Positions 1-10,360 of a stretch of DNA of 64,000 bases are shown here, piece by piece (position 1 is the stretch's first letter; each line of letters opens with the position of its first letter). Source of the stretch: Hyphomicrobiales bacterium. GTDB taxonomy: Bacteria; Pseudomonadota; Alphaproteobacteria; Rhizobiales; Aestuariivirgaceae. Position numbers and translations under genes: made by a program. The stretch covers positions 1 to 64,000 of the forward strand of contig JACPNZ010000009.1 in NCBI GenBank assembly GCA_016185245.1, in the 5' to 3' direction. Below the pieces are notes generated by a model. That model searched no databases. It was not told where the DNA came from and saw nothing but the letters and a program-made list of their open reading frames with translations.

Positions 1-167
1 GCAATGGTCAAAATCCGCGGCGCAGGCGGGGTGAAGAACCGCTTGTTCCTACCACTACCCTGCGGTGAAGCGCTGCCTGCGCCTCCCCTCCGCCCTTGAG
101 GTGGAGCCCTCTTCCCCCGGCGGCCGGAGTAACCGGCGCCAGCAAGGGTGGAGCTATGTCTATTCCC

Positions 168-206
168 TACTCACTACTCACTACTCACTACTCACTACTC
201 ACTACT
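168..206. repeat. Heptamer tandem repeat
   Basis: Five head-to-tail copies of the 7-bp unit TACTCAC plus a partial sixth. The array runs into the stop codon of the XRE-family gene at 202 (minus strand). It is a simple sequence repeat without spacers. The rest of bases 1-201 shows no gene I can support. Confidence 0.85.
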
Positions 207-570
207 TCGCCTTCTTCTTCTTGGCATCAAGCAGCGCCAGCATCTCGGCAAGGGTCTGGGGATCGAGCCGTGCCACTTCGTCGGCGAGACGGTTAGCAAG
301 CTCGGTCGCGGCGGGGCTGAGCCCGGCCGTGTCGATGGCGATGCGCGGATGCGAAATGCGAGCCAGTCGCACCACATCCTCGGCCTCGTCCCAGATGATG
401 TTGAAATAGCTGATGATGCGCTGGATCAGATGCCAGCCGGGCCGGCCGCGCTTGCCGTGTTCGAGGGCCGAGAGATAGGCCGGTGACACGCCGATCGCCT
501 CGGCCATGTCCTGGAGCGTCACCTGGCGCTCGGCCCGCAGCTTGCGGATGCGCTCGCCGAAGGGCGTCAT
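202..570 (-). CDS. XRE-family helix-turn-helix regulator
   Basis: A 122-residue cytoplasmic DNA-binding protein. The N-terminal part (about residues 5-60) is a Cro/C1-type helix-turn-helix with the recognisable stretches GERIRKLRAER and IGVSPAYLSALEHGKRG. The C-terminal half is helical and ends in a lysine-rich tail (DAKKKKAK) that may be an unstructured anchor. The ATG overlaps the stop of the upstream smr-like gene by four bases (ATGA), so the two are probably translationally coupled in the mltA operon. Targets cannot be read from the sequence. In related rhizobia this gene set lies near gyrB; that is family knowledge, as gyrB is not in the window. Confidence 0.85.
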   Translation of the reverse strand: MTPFGERIRKLRAERQVTLQDMAEAIGVSPAYLSALEHGKRGRPGWHLIQRIISYFNIIWDEAEDVVRLARISHPRIAIDTAGLSPAATELANRLADEVARLDPQTLAEMLALLDAKKKKAK

Positions 571-1136
571 GGCCGCTCCCTGGCGCGGCGCAGCCGCACA
601 TAATAGGCACCACCTCCGCCATGGCGCGGATGCGCCGGCTGGAAACCCGTGACGAGGCGGCGGAATTCCGCCTCGTTGAGCCAGTCGGGAAGCAGGCGGC
701 GTAGCCGGCCCTGCCGCTCCGGCGCATGGAAATGGCTCGACCCATGCAGCGTGTGGCGGGCAAACGGCGATTCACCCTTGCCGGTGATGATCAGCACGGT
801 CCGCGCGCCTGTTGCCGCCGCCCGGGCGAGGAACTGCAAGAGGCTCATCCGGGCGAGCTCGACGCCCTGCCCATGCAGATCGAGACGGCTGTCGATCTCG
901 ATATTTCCGCGGGTCATCTTCTGAGTGGTGCGACGATCGAAACCGGTGAGCGGTGGCGGCGACTTGGCCTGGACCCGCGGCACATGGGCGGTGGCGGCGG
1001 ACGGATGCGGCTTTGCCGGCTTTTCGAGGCACGCAGTCGAGCCTGCCAGCGCCTTGGCGGCGCGCCGCCGCTTCAGCGGCGTCACCGACTTGGCGACATC
1101 GGTCCACAATGCGAAATCGGGCGGCTTGCGGTTCAT
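567..1136 (-). CDS. Smr/MutS2 C-terminal domain protein
   Basis: A protein of 189 residues with a basic, proline-rich N-terminal half and a C-terminal Smr domain. The domain signatures are visible: SRLDLHGQGVELA (the LDLHG motif) and IITGKGESP (the TGKG motif), followed by PDWLNEAEF and HGGGGAYYVRLRR near the C-terminus. Smr domains bind or nick nucleic acid, but the role of these short stand-alone proteins is unsettled. The start at 1136 was chosen because ATG overlaps the mltA stop as ATGA; the open frame extends further upstream but lies inside mltA. It is the second-to-last gene of the Tim44-mltA-smr-XRE operon. Confidence 0.88.
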   Translation of the reverse strand: MNRKPPDFALWTDVAKSVTPLKRRRAAKALAGSTACLEKPAKPHPSAATAHVPRVQAKSPPPLTGFDRRTTQKMTRGNIEIDSRLDLHGQGVELARMSLLQFLARAAATGARTVLIITGKGESPFARHTLHGSSHFHAPERQGRLRRLLPDWLNEAEFRRLVTGFQPAHPRHGGGGAYYVRLRRARERP

Positions 1137-2290
1137 GGCGCGTCGTTCAATCCTTCGGCCACGGCGTGGGGGAGAAGCACGATGAGGCTGCCGGGGCTCT
1201 TCATGTGGCCGGCGACGAGGGCTGCATGATCGCCCGCTCCCCAGAAGACGTCGCCCCGGGCAAGCCCCCGGATCGCCGTGCCGGTGTCCTGGGCGATCAT
1301 CAGCTGACGGAACAAAACATGGGAGCCCTTGGGCCCCGACGGCGTCCTGGTGTCGAGCCAGAACGGCGTTCCGAACATCCACAACGACCGGTCGACGGCG
1401 AGACTGCGCAACGGCGTCAATGGAACCTTCTGGGCCCCGGGCGGACCAAGGTCGGCGTCCGCACCTTCCACCTCGCGGAAGAAGATGAAGGACTTGTTCT
1501 CCCACATGAGCTGGCGGGCGGCCTTGGGGTCCTGGGCCATCCAGGCGCGGGTAGCCTGCATCGACATCTCCTCGCGGGCGAACGCGCCACGCTCGGCGAG
1601 GAGGCCGCCGATGCCGGTATAGGGCTGGCCGGTCTTGGCGGCGAAGGCCAGCCGGATCGCCGATCCATCGGCAAGCCTCACCCGCCCAGAGCCCTGCACC
1701 TGCATGAAGAAGGCGTCGGCCCAGTCGCCGATCCAGGCGATTTCGAGCCCCCGGCCGGCCAGCACTCCTTCCTCGATGTCGCGGCGAGTGTAATAGGGCA
1801 TGGGCCGGCCATCGACGACGCGGCCATATTTGACCCCGAGCCTTGCTTCGGTTGCGGCGTCGAAACCCACCAGATCGGCGGGTTTTCGGTAAAGCGGCAC
1901 GCCGAAGGCCGATGTGGGCGTACGGCTTCCCGCAGCCTCGGGCTCGTAATAGCCGGTGAACAGGCCCTCGGGGCGGGCTTCGTCATGGATGCGGAAGGCC
2001 TGGAAGCTGGTCTCGAAGAAGGCTTTCGCATAGCTCGCGGTCAAGGCTTTGCGACAGGTTGCAAGCCATTGCTGGCGGCTGCCGCCGAAGCGTGCCGGCC
2101 GCGCGAAGCCCCGGCCTTCGTCGATCATCTCCCGGCACGAGCGGCGAAAGGCGGCAAGGCCCGCTCGATGGTCGTCGGCGGCCCAGCCCGGAATGGCCGA
2201 AAACCCCACGGGCTCGAGAGTTGCGGCGGCGGCGGTCATGGCGCCAGCAATGACCAGAATGCTCGCCAGACTCAAGCCCCGGAAGCCCAA
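1133..2290 (-). CDS. mltA: Membrane-bound lytic murein transglycosylase A
   Basis: This enzyme cleaves the MurNAc-GlcNAc bond of peptidoglycan, forming 1,6-anhydro ends. A hydrophobic N-terminal segment (LASILVIAGAMTAAAA) is a signal peptide, without an obvious lipobox. The central GLFTGYYEPE motif and the C-terminal 3D-like domain (AQDTGTAIRGLARGD, then FWG) with its catalytic aspartate are typical of MltA, and 385 residues is a normal length. The first possible start is TTG at 2290 (a second TTG lies five codons in), so this gene probably uses a weak start. Only six bases separate it from the upstream Tim44-like gene, and its stop overlaps the smr-like start. Confidence 0.93.
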   Translation of the reverse strand: MGFRGLSLASILVIAGAMTAAAATLEPVGFSAIPGWAADDHRAGLAAFRRSCREMIDEGRGFARPARFGGSRQQWLATCRKALTASYAKAFFETSFQAFRIHDEARPEGLFTGYYEPEAAGSRTPTSAFGVPLYRKPADLVGFDAATEARLGVKYGRVVDGRPMPYYTRRDIEEGVLAGRGLEIAWIGDWADAFFMQVQGSGRVRLADGSAIRLAFAAKTGQPYTGIGGLLAERGAFAREEMSMQATRAWMAQDPKAARQLMWENKSFIFFREVEGADADLGPPGAQKVPLTPLRSLAVDRSLWMFGTPFWLDTRTPSGPKGSHVLFRQLMIAQDTGTAIRGLARGDVFWGAGDHAALVAGHMKSPGSLIVLLPHAVAEGLNDAP

Positions 2291-2296
2291 GCGCCG

Positions 2297-3013
2297 TCAC
2301 TCAGGGGCCTGGGTCGCCGACAGTTTCCAGTTGGGATCGCGCGACTTGATGTCCCGCTCGAAGGTCCAATGATCGCTGATCGCCCGGATCTGCTTGGGAT
2401 CGCCGTCGATGAGGCTGCCGTCCTTGCCATAGGTGACGGAAATGATCTGGCTGACGAAACTGACGGCGACTTCCGCCCGCGAGCCGGTGAGGCTCACGCC
2501 AGCAAGGTTCGCCTTGTCGATGCCGACAAAACGCTGCTCGATCCGCTGGCCGGCGGCACTGCGCGCATCGATTGCCCCGGCAAATCCATCATAGACCTCG
2601 CGGCTGAGCAGATCCTTCAGCGCCGCCTTGTCGCCCTTGGCGAAGGCTTCGACGATCATTTCGTAGGCGAGCTTGGCGCCCTCGACGAAGGCCTTGGGGG
2701 TGAAGTTCGGATCGGCGGCGGCAAGGGTGGAAATGGACTTGGCGAGATCCGAACCTTCGCTGGCAAAGCCGGTCCACACGGGAAGCTCGGGCTCGGCGGC
2801 GGGCTTGGGCATGTCGGGAGCCGCCTCGCGCGGCAGCCTGATAACCGTGCCGCTCGGGGTTTCGGCGGGAGCCGGCTGGCCCGGCTTGCGGAACGGGTCG
2901 ATGGGCGGGCGTTCGTTGCCGGTGCGGGATCCAAGCACCCCGCGCAGGCGCCAGAACACCACCAGCGCGATGGCCAGCAGCAGCAGGTTGAAGGGATCGA
3001 AGACGCTGTTCAT
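2297..3013 (-). CDS. Tim44/TimA-like domain protein
   Basis: A protein of 238 residues with one N-terminal membrane helix (about residues 8-24, LLLLAIALVVFWRLRGVLG), a proline-rich linker and a C-terminal Tim44-like domain (about 95-235, including FVEGAKLAYEMIVEAF and QIISVTYGKDGSLIDGD). In alphaproteobacteria this family is an inner-membrane protein related to the mitochondrial import subunit Tim44; its exact job is unclear. It is the first gene of a minus-strand operon with mltA, smr and an XRE regulator, and it diverges from fxsA and secB. The ATG at 3013 is the only good start. Confidence 0.88.
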   Translation of the reverse strand: MNSVFDPFNLLLLAIALVVFWRLRGVLGSRTGNERPPIDPFRKPGQPAPAETPSGTVIRLPREAAPDMPKPAAEPELPVWTGFASEGSDLAKSISTLAAADPNFTPKAFVEGAKLAYEMIVEAFAKGDKAALKDLLSREVYDGFAGAIDARSAAGQRIEQRFVGIDKANLAGVSLTGSRAEVAVSFVSQIISVTYGKDGSLIDGDPKQIRAISDHWTFERDIKSRDPNWKLSATQAPE

Positions 3014-3128
3014 CCGGTTGGTTTTCCTGGCCCCCGGGTTGGTCCCGATGGTTAAGCTGACAATGTCGCCCTATATATAGGAGACTTGGGTTCATTTCCA
3101 AAGCGAAACGACTGGCCATGGAGTTGCC

Positions 3129-3578
3129 GTGAAGGGTCTTCTGCCGCTGGGCCTATTGGCCTTCTTCTTCCTCGAACTGGCCTCGATCATCCTGGTTGGC
3201 CAGCGCTTGGGCGTGGGATTGACGCTTCTGCTGATCGTGGCGGGCTTTCTGGCCGGTTCGGCGGTGATCCGGGCCGCCGGGACAGGCCTTGTCGCGCTGC
3301 TGCAACGGCCGCCGCGCGACCTGCGTTTCGCCACCGCCGCGGCCGCCTCGCGCTTTCTGCTGCTTCTGTCGGGCCTGCTGTTCATCCTGCCGGGATTCCT
3401 GTCGGATCTGCTGGCGCTGGTACTTCTGCCGCCGCTCGTTCGCAACCTCATCGCGGCCCATCTGACCCGCAATGTCGAGGCTCGTGACTTTCGCGCGCCC
3501 CGCCCGGGGCCGGTCATCGAAGGCGAGGCGGTGGAGATTGATGGTGAAATCGAGGCCGGCGACGGCCACCGCCGGTAG
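3129..3578 (+). CDS. fxsA: FxsA family membrane protein
   Basis: A 149-residue integral membrane protein starting with GTG. Hydrophobic helices occupy roughly residues 2-24, 25-48 and 70-100, with the family signature FFFLELASIILVGQRLG followed by a GxxLA segment. The C-terminal 40 residues are polar and acidic. In E. coli FxsA affects exclusion of phage T7 from F-plasmid cells; its normal role is unknown. It diverges from the Tim44-like gene, leaving about 115 bp for two promoters, and precedes secB in the same direction. Confidence 0.88.
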   Translation: MKGLLPLGLLAFFFLELASIILVGQRLGVGLTLLLIVAGFLAGSAVIRAAGTGLVALLQRPPRDLRFATAAAASRFLLLLSGLLFILPGFLSDLLALVLLPPLVRNLIAAHLTRNVEARDFRAPRPGPVIEGEAVEIDGEIEAGDGHRR

Positions 3579-3656
3579 CCCTGGGGAGCCGCTGCCTTGC
3601 GACGCGGCAGGCTCCGTGATAGCGAGGCCCTTCCCCCCGTCAACAGAGGCCAGAAA

Positions 3657-4184
3657 ATGTCCACCACCGACAAGCCCGCCGCCGGCAACGGCCAAACTTC
3701 CGCGGTTCCGGCGGCGCCCGCCGCCGACGCGACCCAGGCCCAGCCCACCATGCGCATTCTCGGCCAGTATCTCAAGGACCTGAGCTTCGAGAACCCCAAC
3801 GCGCCCCAGTCCCTGGCTCCCCAGCAGACCCAGCCCGACATCAACATCGCGGTCAACGTCAATGCCCGCAACCTTGCACCGACCGATTTCGAGGTGGAGC
3901 TTCATCTCGATGCCAAGGCGACCCAGCAGGACAAGGTCGTGTTTGCCGCCGAACTCTTGTACGCCGGGACCTTCCGGCTGGAGAACTTTCCAGCCAATGT
4001 CCTGCACGCGGCGGTCCTCATCGAATGCCCGCGCATGCTGTTCCCCTTCGCCCGCCAGATCCTCGCCGATGCCACCAGGAACGGCGGCTTCCCGCCCCTG
4101 ATGCTCGACCCCATCGACTTCACCGGCATGTACCAGAAGCGCATGCAGGCGCAGATGGAAGCATCGGCCACGGCCAAGGCCTGA
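3657..4184 (+). CDS. secB: Protein-export chaperone SecB
   Basis: A cytosolic homotetrameric chaperone that keeps precursor proteins unfolded and delivers them to SecA. The start ATG at 3657 gives 175 residues. An Ala/Pro-rich N-terminal extension of about 30 residues precedes the SecB core (ILGQYLKDLSFENPNAP, then FEVELHLDAKA and ECPRMLFPFARQILADATRNGGFPPLMLDPIDF), all highly characteristic. The open frame extends 20 codons upstream, but those lack a family match and the ATG at 3657 follows a purine-rich AGAGGCCAGAAA. fxsA lies 78 bp upstream on the same strand. Confidence 0.97.
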   Translation: MSTTDKPAAGNGQTSAVPAAPAADATQAQPTMRILGQYLKDLSFENPNAPQSLAPQQTQPDINIAVNVNARNLAPTDFEVELHLDAKATQQDKVVFAAELLYAGTFRLENFPANVLHAAVLIECPRMLFPFARQILADATRNGGFPPLMLDPIDFTGMYQKRMQAQMEASATAKA

Positions 4185-4293
4185 ACCGTAACCGGTAGCC
4201 TCGCGGAAAAAAGCCGCCGGGGTCAGCCGATAACGCGGCGATTGACAGGGCCGGCGGGCCGATTAAGGGTGCGGCCGAAATTGGGGAACTGCC

Positions 4294-5130
<837 letters not shown>

Positions 5131-5167
5131 GGCTGTCCAAAGGCCAAATGTTCCTGCACGGCGCCGA

Positions 5168-7330
5168 TCAGGCCATGACCTTGGCAGGCTCGGCCGTCTC
5201 GTGGTCGAGCATGGTGCCGATCGTCGCCACCGCCTCGGGCCTGCCGAAGTAGTACCCCTGTAACTGCTGGCAGCCCGCCAGCCGCATCAGCTGCGCCTCT
5301 TCCTCGGTCTCCACGCCTTCGGCAATGATGTCGGCCGAGAGCCCCTTGGCAATCAGGACAGTGCCCTGCACCACCTGCTGGGTTGCGGTGTTGGTGGCGA
5401 TCACCTGGGTGAGCGAACGGTCCAGCTTGATCTTGTCGAAGGCGTATTCCCGCAGATAGCCGACGCTGGCATAGCCGGTGCCGAAATCGTCAAGCGCCAC
5501 GGTCACGCCGCAGCCTTGCAGCTCCTGGATGACCTGCTTGGCCCGCCTCGGGTTCTTGATCAGAACGGTCTCGGTGAACTCGACTTCCAGCCGTTCGAGC
5601 GGCAGGCCGTTCTCGCCGGCGATCCGCTTGATGTCCGGAACCAGATTATGATTGTTCAACTGGAGCGGCGAGATGTTGACAGCCAGTTTCAGCTCCTGCC
5701 ATTGCGACATTTCACGGCAGGCGATCTGCAGGATGAGGGCGCCGAGATCGTCGATCAGGCCATGTTCCTCGGCAACGTGGATGAAGCGGTCCGGCGGCAG
5801 GTTGCGCTGCGAAGACTTGGGCCAGCGCGCCAGGGCCTCGACGCCGATGATTGCCCGGGTGCGGGCATCGACCATCGGCTGGTAGGCCACCTCGAACTCG
5901 CCGCGGGCCACGAAGGCTCTGAGCTCGCCGGCGATCGATACGTCTTCGCTGCGCTTAAGGTCGAGGGTGGCATCAAAGCGCCGCCAGCGATTGCGGCCGC
6001 CGTCTTTGGCGTCATACATGGCGATATCGGCCCGGCGCATGAGTTCGGATGGTTCCAGCGGCTCGTCTCCCCGTTCGGCGATGCCGACGCTGGCGCCGAT
6101 GCAGGCGATGCGGCCATCGATATTGAAAGGCTCCTTGACGAAGGTGAGGATGTTCGTGGCCATCGTCTCGGCGCGAGACGAGGCATCTCTGCCGCCGAAC
6201 AGGATGGCGAACTCGTCGCCGCCCAGCCGTGCCAGGAGTCCCTGTCCCTTCACCAGACTCGACAGGCCGGCGGCAACGGCCCGGATCAGATTGTCGCCGG
6301 TCTCGTGATCATAGGCATCGTTGACCGCTTTGAAGCCATCCAGATCGACAAAGATGAGGGCGAGCTCGGAGGTCTTGGCGCTGCCGAGCTGTTTCGTCAG
6401 CTCTTCCAGCAGGAAGACGCGGTTGGGCAGCCCCGACAGGGAATCGTGGCGCGCCGCAATACGCGACCTTTCCTCTTCCCGGCCCATTTTCGAAATGGCA
6501 CGGGCATGGACAAACGAGATCGGCAGCATCACACCGATCAGCGCCAGGATGGTGGCGAAGGCGCTGAAGCGATAGGATTTGCGCGCCGCATCGCCGGGAT
6601 GGCGGGCCTTCCAGGATGCCTGGGCTACCGGGTTGCCCCAGCGGTCGCGGAGGAGATAGGCGGTCGCGGCGGACGTCCCCAAGGGAGATACCGAAAGCCC
6701 GTCAACGATGTACTGGCGGCTCATCCGGGCAAGGGCGTCGGCGGTGATCGAACTGGCAAGGATCAGGACATTTGCCCGCGCCGCGGGTATCTTGATGTCC
6801 CCGTTGGTCGGCAGGATGGGCGCTGCTGCCATCACTGCCAGCCCGTTGGGCGTATTCACCAGAGTCGTGATGACAGCAAATGTTGAATTGTCGTTCGGTA
6901 GGGAGCCGAGTGTTTGCCGCAGGGCATCGCCGAAATAGTCCCTGGACGGCAAGGTGAATTTTTCTCCATTGCGATAGGAGACAATGTCGTTTCCTTGAGG
7001 ATCGACGACATATATCGTGTCATAGTTGATGTCGGCTGTGCCGACGCCCCAGGCGTCGTACATCCATTTATTGTCGATCGGGCCATAGGACTGTTTGGCG
7101 GCATCGTCCCAGTGGGCATTATCGGTAACCGTACCGGTCAGGCGCTCCTCGGCCGAGGCAAAGGCTGATCGCACCGCCTGCCAGGTGCGACTCTGTTCCT
7201 GCCGGTCCACGCTCTCGGAAACCCCATCGAGCATCCGGGATGTGGTCCACAACATGCCCAACGCGGCGATTGCCAGCGGCAAAGCGATCAAGAAGAAGAG
7301 CTTGATCTCCCTTTGCTTGGTCCGAGTCAC
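5168..7330 (-). CDS. Membrane sensor with CHASE4, GGDEF and EAL domains
   Basis: A cyclic-di-GMP turnover protein of about 720 residues. Order: first membrane helix (about 10-30), an extracytoplasmic CHASE4-type sensor (with HWDDAAKQSYGPIDNKW), a second helix near residue 260, a GGDEF domain with the intact signature RLGGDEFAILF, and an EAL domain with VEALARW, LAVNISPLQ, VEFTETVL, LDDFGTGYAS and AEGVETEEE. All the residues expected for both synthesis and hydrolysis are present, so net activity cannot be predicted. I prefer GTG at 7330 because GGAG lies seven bases upstream; ATG at 7363 adds 11 residues but has no ribosome site. It converges on dapD. Confidence 0.92.
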   Translation of the reverse strand: MTRTKQREIKLFFLIALPLAIAALGMLWTTSRMLDGVSESVDRQEQSRTWQAVRSAFASAEERLTGTVTDNAHWDDAAKQSYGPIDNKWMYDAWGVGTADINYDTIYVVDPQGNDIVSYRNGEKFTLPSRDYFGDALRQTLGSLPNDNSTFAVITTLVNTPNGLAVMAAAPILPTNGDIKIPAARANVLILASSITADALARMSRQYIVDGLSVSPLGTSAATAYLLRDRWGNPVAQASWKARHPGDAARKSYRFSAFATILALIGVMLPISFVHARAISKMGREEERSRIAARHDSLSGLPNRVFLLEELTKQLGSAKTSELALIFVDLDGFKAVNDAYDHETGDNLIRAVAAGLSSLVKGQGLLARLGGDEFAILFGGRDASSRAETMATNILTFVKEPFNIDGRIACIGASVGIAERGDEPLEPSELMRRADIAMYDAKDGGRNRWRRFDATLDLKRSEDVSIAGELRAFVARGEFEVAYQPMVDARTRAIIGVEALARWPKSSQRNLPPDRFIHVAEEHGLIDDLGALILQIACREMSQWQELKLAVNISPLQLNNHNLVPDIKRIAGENGLPLERLEVEFTETVLIKNPRRAKQVIQELQGCGVTVALDDFGTGYASVGYLREYAFDKIKLDRSLTQVIATNTATQQVVQGTVLIAKGLSADIIAEGVETEEEAQLMRLAGCQQLQGYYFGRPEAVATIGTMLDHETAEPAKVMA

Positions 7331-7415
7331 TTGATACTCCAGGCTATCTTGGCTGCAACACATTAGGGTCAGGAGACCTTACGAGGAGGTAGAAGAGCCT
7401 CCGCGACGAGATGCC

Positions 7416-7423
7416 ATGGTTAA
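7416..7423 (-). promoter_or_regulatory. TTAACCAT motif (CtrA half-site-like)
   Basis: The minus strand reads TTAACCAT about 50-90 bp upstream of the two possible starts of the GGDEF-EAL gene. The motif matches the half-site reported for the alphaproteobacterial cell-cycle regulator CtrA. No full TTAA-N7-TTAA box is seen, so binding is an inference. Confidence 0.35.
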
Positions 7424-7556
7424 CAAATGCTTTGGGAGCCGAGTCGGATTCCGACAGTTCGGATTTCCGCTACAATCGGTCAGGAACGGCAGGTGCATCC
7501 ATCGTTTGCAGGTCGATTGATGGCCAAGCGGTCATTTTGCGCTATGAGTCTCGGCC

Positions 7557-8732
7557 ATGAAGAATGCACCAACCGATTCCATTACTATCCTGCAGGACCT
7601 TATCCGTTGCCGCTCGGTGACGCCGGCCGAGGGCGGCGCCCTCAGGGTTCTCGAAAACCTCCTGTCGAGCCACGGTTTCGTCTGCCACCGCCTGATCTTC
7701 AAGGAAGAGGGAACCGCCGACGTCGAGAACCTCTTCGCCCGGATCGGCACCGGTGGCCCGCATCTGTGCTTTGCCGGCCATACCGATGTGGTGCCACCGG
7801 GCGAGGAGGTGGACTGGACGCATCCGCCCTTTGCCGCCGAGATCGCCGATGGCTTCCTCTATGGCCGAGGTGCTGTCGACATGAAGGGCCCGGTTGCCGC
7901 TTTCGCCACCGCGGCGATCGATCATCTGAAATCCGGCGGCCGGACCCGCGGCTCGATATCCCTTCTGATCACCGGCGACGAGGAGGGCCCCGCCATCAAC
8001 GGTACCGTGAAGGTGCTACAATGGATGAGGGACAATGGCCATTTGCCCGACCATTGCATCGTCGGCGAGCCGAGCTCAGCCGACAAACTCGGCGACACCA
8101 TCAAGATCGGCCGGCGCGGCTCGCTCTCCTTCGCCGTCACCGTCGACGGTCGCCAGGGCCATGCCGCCTATCCGCACAAGGCTGACAATCCGATCCCCAA
8201 GATCGCCCGCTTCATCTCGACGATTTCCAGCGCCAGTCTCGATGACGGCACCGACCACTTCGATCCATCGACGCTTGCGGTGACCAGCGTCGACGTCGGC
8301 AATCCGGCGACCAATGTCATTCCGGCACGGGCGGTGGCGAAGTTCAACATCCGGTTCAACCCCACGCACGGCTTCGATTCTCTCAGGCAGTGGGTGAACG
8401 AGCGCATCGCCGAGACCAAGGCCGAACTTGGCGGAATCTGGTCGGTGGCTTCGAGCGAGGGAGCCGAAGCCTTCATCACCGAGCCCGGCGCCTTCGTCGG
8501 CCAGGTGCAGGATGCGATCGAACAGGAGACCGGGCTTTTGCCGAAGCTCTCCACTTCGGGCGGAACCTCCGATGCCCGCTTCATCAAGGACTATTGTCCG
8601 GTCCTCGAATTCGGTCCGACCAACGCCACCATCCACCAGACCGACGAACGCATCTCGGTGGCCGAGCTCAAGGCCACCCAGGCCGTCTACAGCCGTATTC
8701 TCGAGGCCTATTTCAATAGACCACCGCAATGA
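7557..8732 (+). CDS. dapE: Succinyl-diaminopimelate desuccinylase
   Basis: A zinc (or Co) M20-family amidohydrolase that removes succinate from N-succinyl-LL-diaminopimelate. The 391-residue protein shows the metal-site motifs [20 protein letters not shown] and TGDEEGPA (catalytic Glu-Glu), the dimerisation-region [10 protein letters not shown] and the C-terminal [11 protein letters not shown] with [10 protein letters not shown]. The last 20 bases overlap the 3' end of truA on the other strand (8713-8732), leaving no room for a terminator between them. It probably has its own promoter in the 190-bp gap after the GGDEF-EAL gene. Confidence 0.97.
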   Translation: MKNAPTDSITILQDLIRCRSVTPAEGGALRVLENLLSSHGFVCHRLIFKEEGTADVENLFARIGTGGPHLCFAGHTDVVPPGEEVDWTHPPFAAEIADGFLYGRGAVDMKGPVAAFATAAIDHLKSGGRTRGSISLLITGDEEGPAINGTVKVLQWMRDNGHLPDHCIVGEPSSADKLGDTIKIGRRGSLSFAVTVDGRQGHAAYPHKADNPIPKIARFISTISSASLDDGTDHFDPSTLAVTSVDVGNPATNVIPARAVAKFNIRFNPTHGFDSLRQWVNERIAETKAELGGIWSVASSEGAEAFITEPGAFVGQVQDAIEQETGLLPKLSTSGGTSDARFIKDYCPVLEFGPTNATIHQTDERISVAELKATQAVYSRILEAYFNRPPQ

Positions 8733-9450
8733 GGTAGAGGCCCTCGGGTGGCGCCACCGGTCCGCAGCGGCTGCGGTCGCGGGCCTCAAGCGCCGCCCTG
8801 AGGTCGCGGGACCGCCACTTGCCTTCGCCCACGAGCTTCAGCGAGCCCACCATGGAACGCACCTGGTTGTGCAGGAAGGAGCGCGCCTCGCAGCGGATTT
8901 CGATCAATTCGCCGTAGCGCGCCACGTCGAGCCGGTCGAGGGTCTTGAGCGGCGAACTCGCCTGGCACTGGGCGGCGCGGAAAGTGGTAAAATCATGTTT
9001 GCCGAGAAGCTGCTGGGCGGCGGCATGCATGGCGTCCGCATCGATTTCCATCGGCAGCCACCACACCTTGCCGCAGTCAAGTGCCGGCGGGCTGCGACGA
9101 TTGAGGATGCGGTAGAGATATTGCCGCCTGGTGGCCGAGAAGCGGGCGTGGAAATCGTCGGGAACAGGCAGCACTTCGAGCACGCTCACCGGATGGGGCC
9201 GCAAGTTTCCGTTCAGCGCATTGCGCAGCTTGAACGGGTCCCACTCTTTGATCAGGTCGACATGGGCCACCTGGCCCAGGGCATGGACGCCGGCATCGGT
9301 GCGCCCAGCCCCGTGGACCACCGAAGGCCCGCCATTAATGATGGCAACGGCCGCCTCGATGGCGCCTTGCACCGACAGTCCCGTCGCCTGGTATTGCCAA
9401 CCGACGAAGGGCGTCCCGTCATATTCGATGGTGAGCCTGTAGCGAGGCAT
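8713..9450 (-). CDS. truA: tRNA pseudouridine(38-40) synthase
   Basis: Isomerises uridines 38-40 in the anticodon arm of many tRNAs. The protein is 245 residues from ATG at 9450. It opens with [19 protein letters not shown], and the catalytic aspartate lies in [12 protein letters not shown]. Later conserved stretches are [15 protein letters not shown] and [13 protein letters not shown]. The fmt stop and this start share one base (TGATG), so def-fmt-truA form a coupled operon. The gene converges on dapE with a 20-bp overlap. Confidence 0.97.
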   Translation of the reverse strand: MPRYRLTIEYDGTPFVGWQYQATGLSVQGAIEAAVAIINGGPSVVHGAGRTDAGVHALGQVAHVDLIKEWDPFKLRNALNGNLRPHPVSVLEVLPVPDDFHARFSATRRQYLYRILNRRSPPALDCGKVWWLPMEIDADAMHAAAQQLLGKHDFTTFRAAQCQASSPLKTLDRLDVARYGELIEIRCEARSFLHNQVRSMVGSLKLVGEGKWRSRDLRAALEARDRSRCGPVAPPEGLYLIAVVY

Positions 9451-10355
9451 CAACCGATCACCGTCCCGGGGGCGAGAGCAAACCCGCGCAGAAATTCAGT
9501 AGCCGGCAGCGGCGCCTTGCCCTCGCGCTGGGCTCTCAGGACGCGAACGGCACCAGTGCCGCAGGCGATGGTGAAATGTTCGTCCAGCACGGTTCCGGGC
9601 GAGCCCGCCGCCGTCACCGTCATGGCCTTCAACGCCTTGATGCGATGACCGTCAAACATGAACCAGGCGCCGGGGAAGGGCGACAGACCATTGATGTGGT
9701 TGCGCACCTCGGCAGCGGGTCTGGCAAAGTCGATCTTCGTCTCTGCCTTGTCGATCTTGTTGGCATAGGTGATGCCTTCTGCCGTTTGCGGCAGGCAATC
9801 GATCCGGGGCCGTCCCAGGGTTTCGACCATCAAACGGGCGCCCATGACCACAAGTTCATCGCGCAGCTCGCCCGCGGTTAGGGCGGGATGGATCGGGACC
9901 CGCGCCACGGCGCACACCGCACCCGTGTCAAGCCCCTCATCCATGCGCATGATGCTGACGCCGGTTTCCGCATCTCCCGCCATAATGGCGCGCTGGATGG
10001 GGGCAGCTCCCCGCCAGCGCGGCAGGAGCGAGGCATGGACGTTGAAGCAGCCGAGCCGTGGCGCCGCGAGGACCGGCTTGGGCAGCAGGAGCCCATAGGC
10101 CACCACCACGGCGGCATCGGCCTTGAGGGCGGCGAAGCGCTGCCGCTCCTCGGGCGATTTCAGTGACGCAGGCGTGCGAATCTCGATGCCCTTGCTCGCG
10201 GCAAGAGCGTGAACCGGCGATGGGCGCTCGGCCAGCCCACGTCCCGCCGGCCGTGGCGGCTGGGAGTAGACACAGGCGATCTCATGGCCGACCCCAAGCA
10301 GGGCCCCCAGTGTCGCCACCGCGAAGTCCGACGTTCCCATGAACACGAGGCGCAT
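9450..10355 (-). CDS. fmt: Methionyl-tRNA formyltransferase
   Basis: Formylates initiator Met-tRNA using 10-formyl-tetrahydrofolate. The protein is 301 residues. The N-terminal formyltransferase domain begins [16 protein letters not shown] and carries the active-site stretch [20 protein letters not shown] and the conserved [14 protein letters not shown]. The C-terminal domain contains [24 protein letters not shown]. It sits five bases after def, the classic def-fmt pairing that couples formylation and deformylation, and overlaps truA. Confidence 0.97.
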   Translation of the reverse strand: MRLVFMGTSDFAVATLGALLGVGHEIACVYSQPPRPAGRGLAERPSPVHALAASKGIEIRTPASLKSPEERQRFAALKADAAVVVAYGLLLPKPVLAAPRLGCFNVHASLLPRWRGAAPIQRAIMAGDAETGVSIMRMDEGLDTGAVCAVARVPIHPALTAGELRDELVVMGARLMVETLGRPRIDCLPQTAEGITYANKIDKAETKIDFARPAAEVRNHINGLSPFPGAWFMFDGHRIKALKAMTVTAAGSPGTVLDEHFTIACGTGAVRVLRAQREGKAPLPATEFLRGFALAPGTVIG

Positions 10356-10360
10356 GGGGC

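Noticed and set aside
168-206. Possible CRISPR array at the left end.
   Set aside because: The 7-bp units are contiguous with no spacers and no cas genes.
953-3055. A 700-codon open frame on the plus strand.
   Set aside because: It is antisense to smr, mltA and the Tim44-like gene, which form a recognised operon. Its translation is low-complexity and matches nothing.
4242-4270. Sigma-70 promoter for dapD (TTGACA at 4242).
   Set aside because: No acceptable -10 element lies at 16-18 bp spacing.
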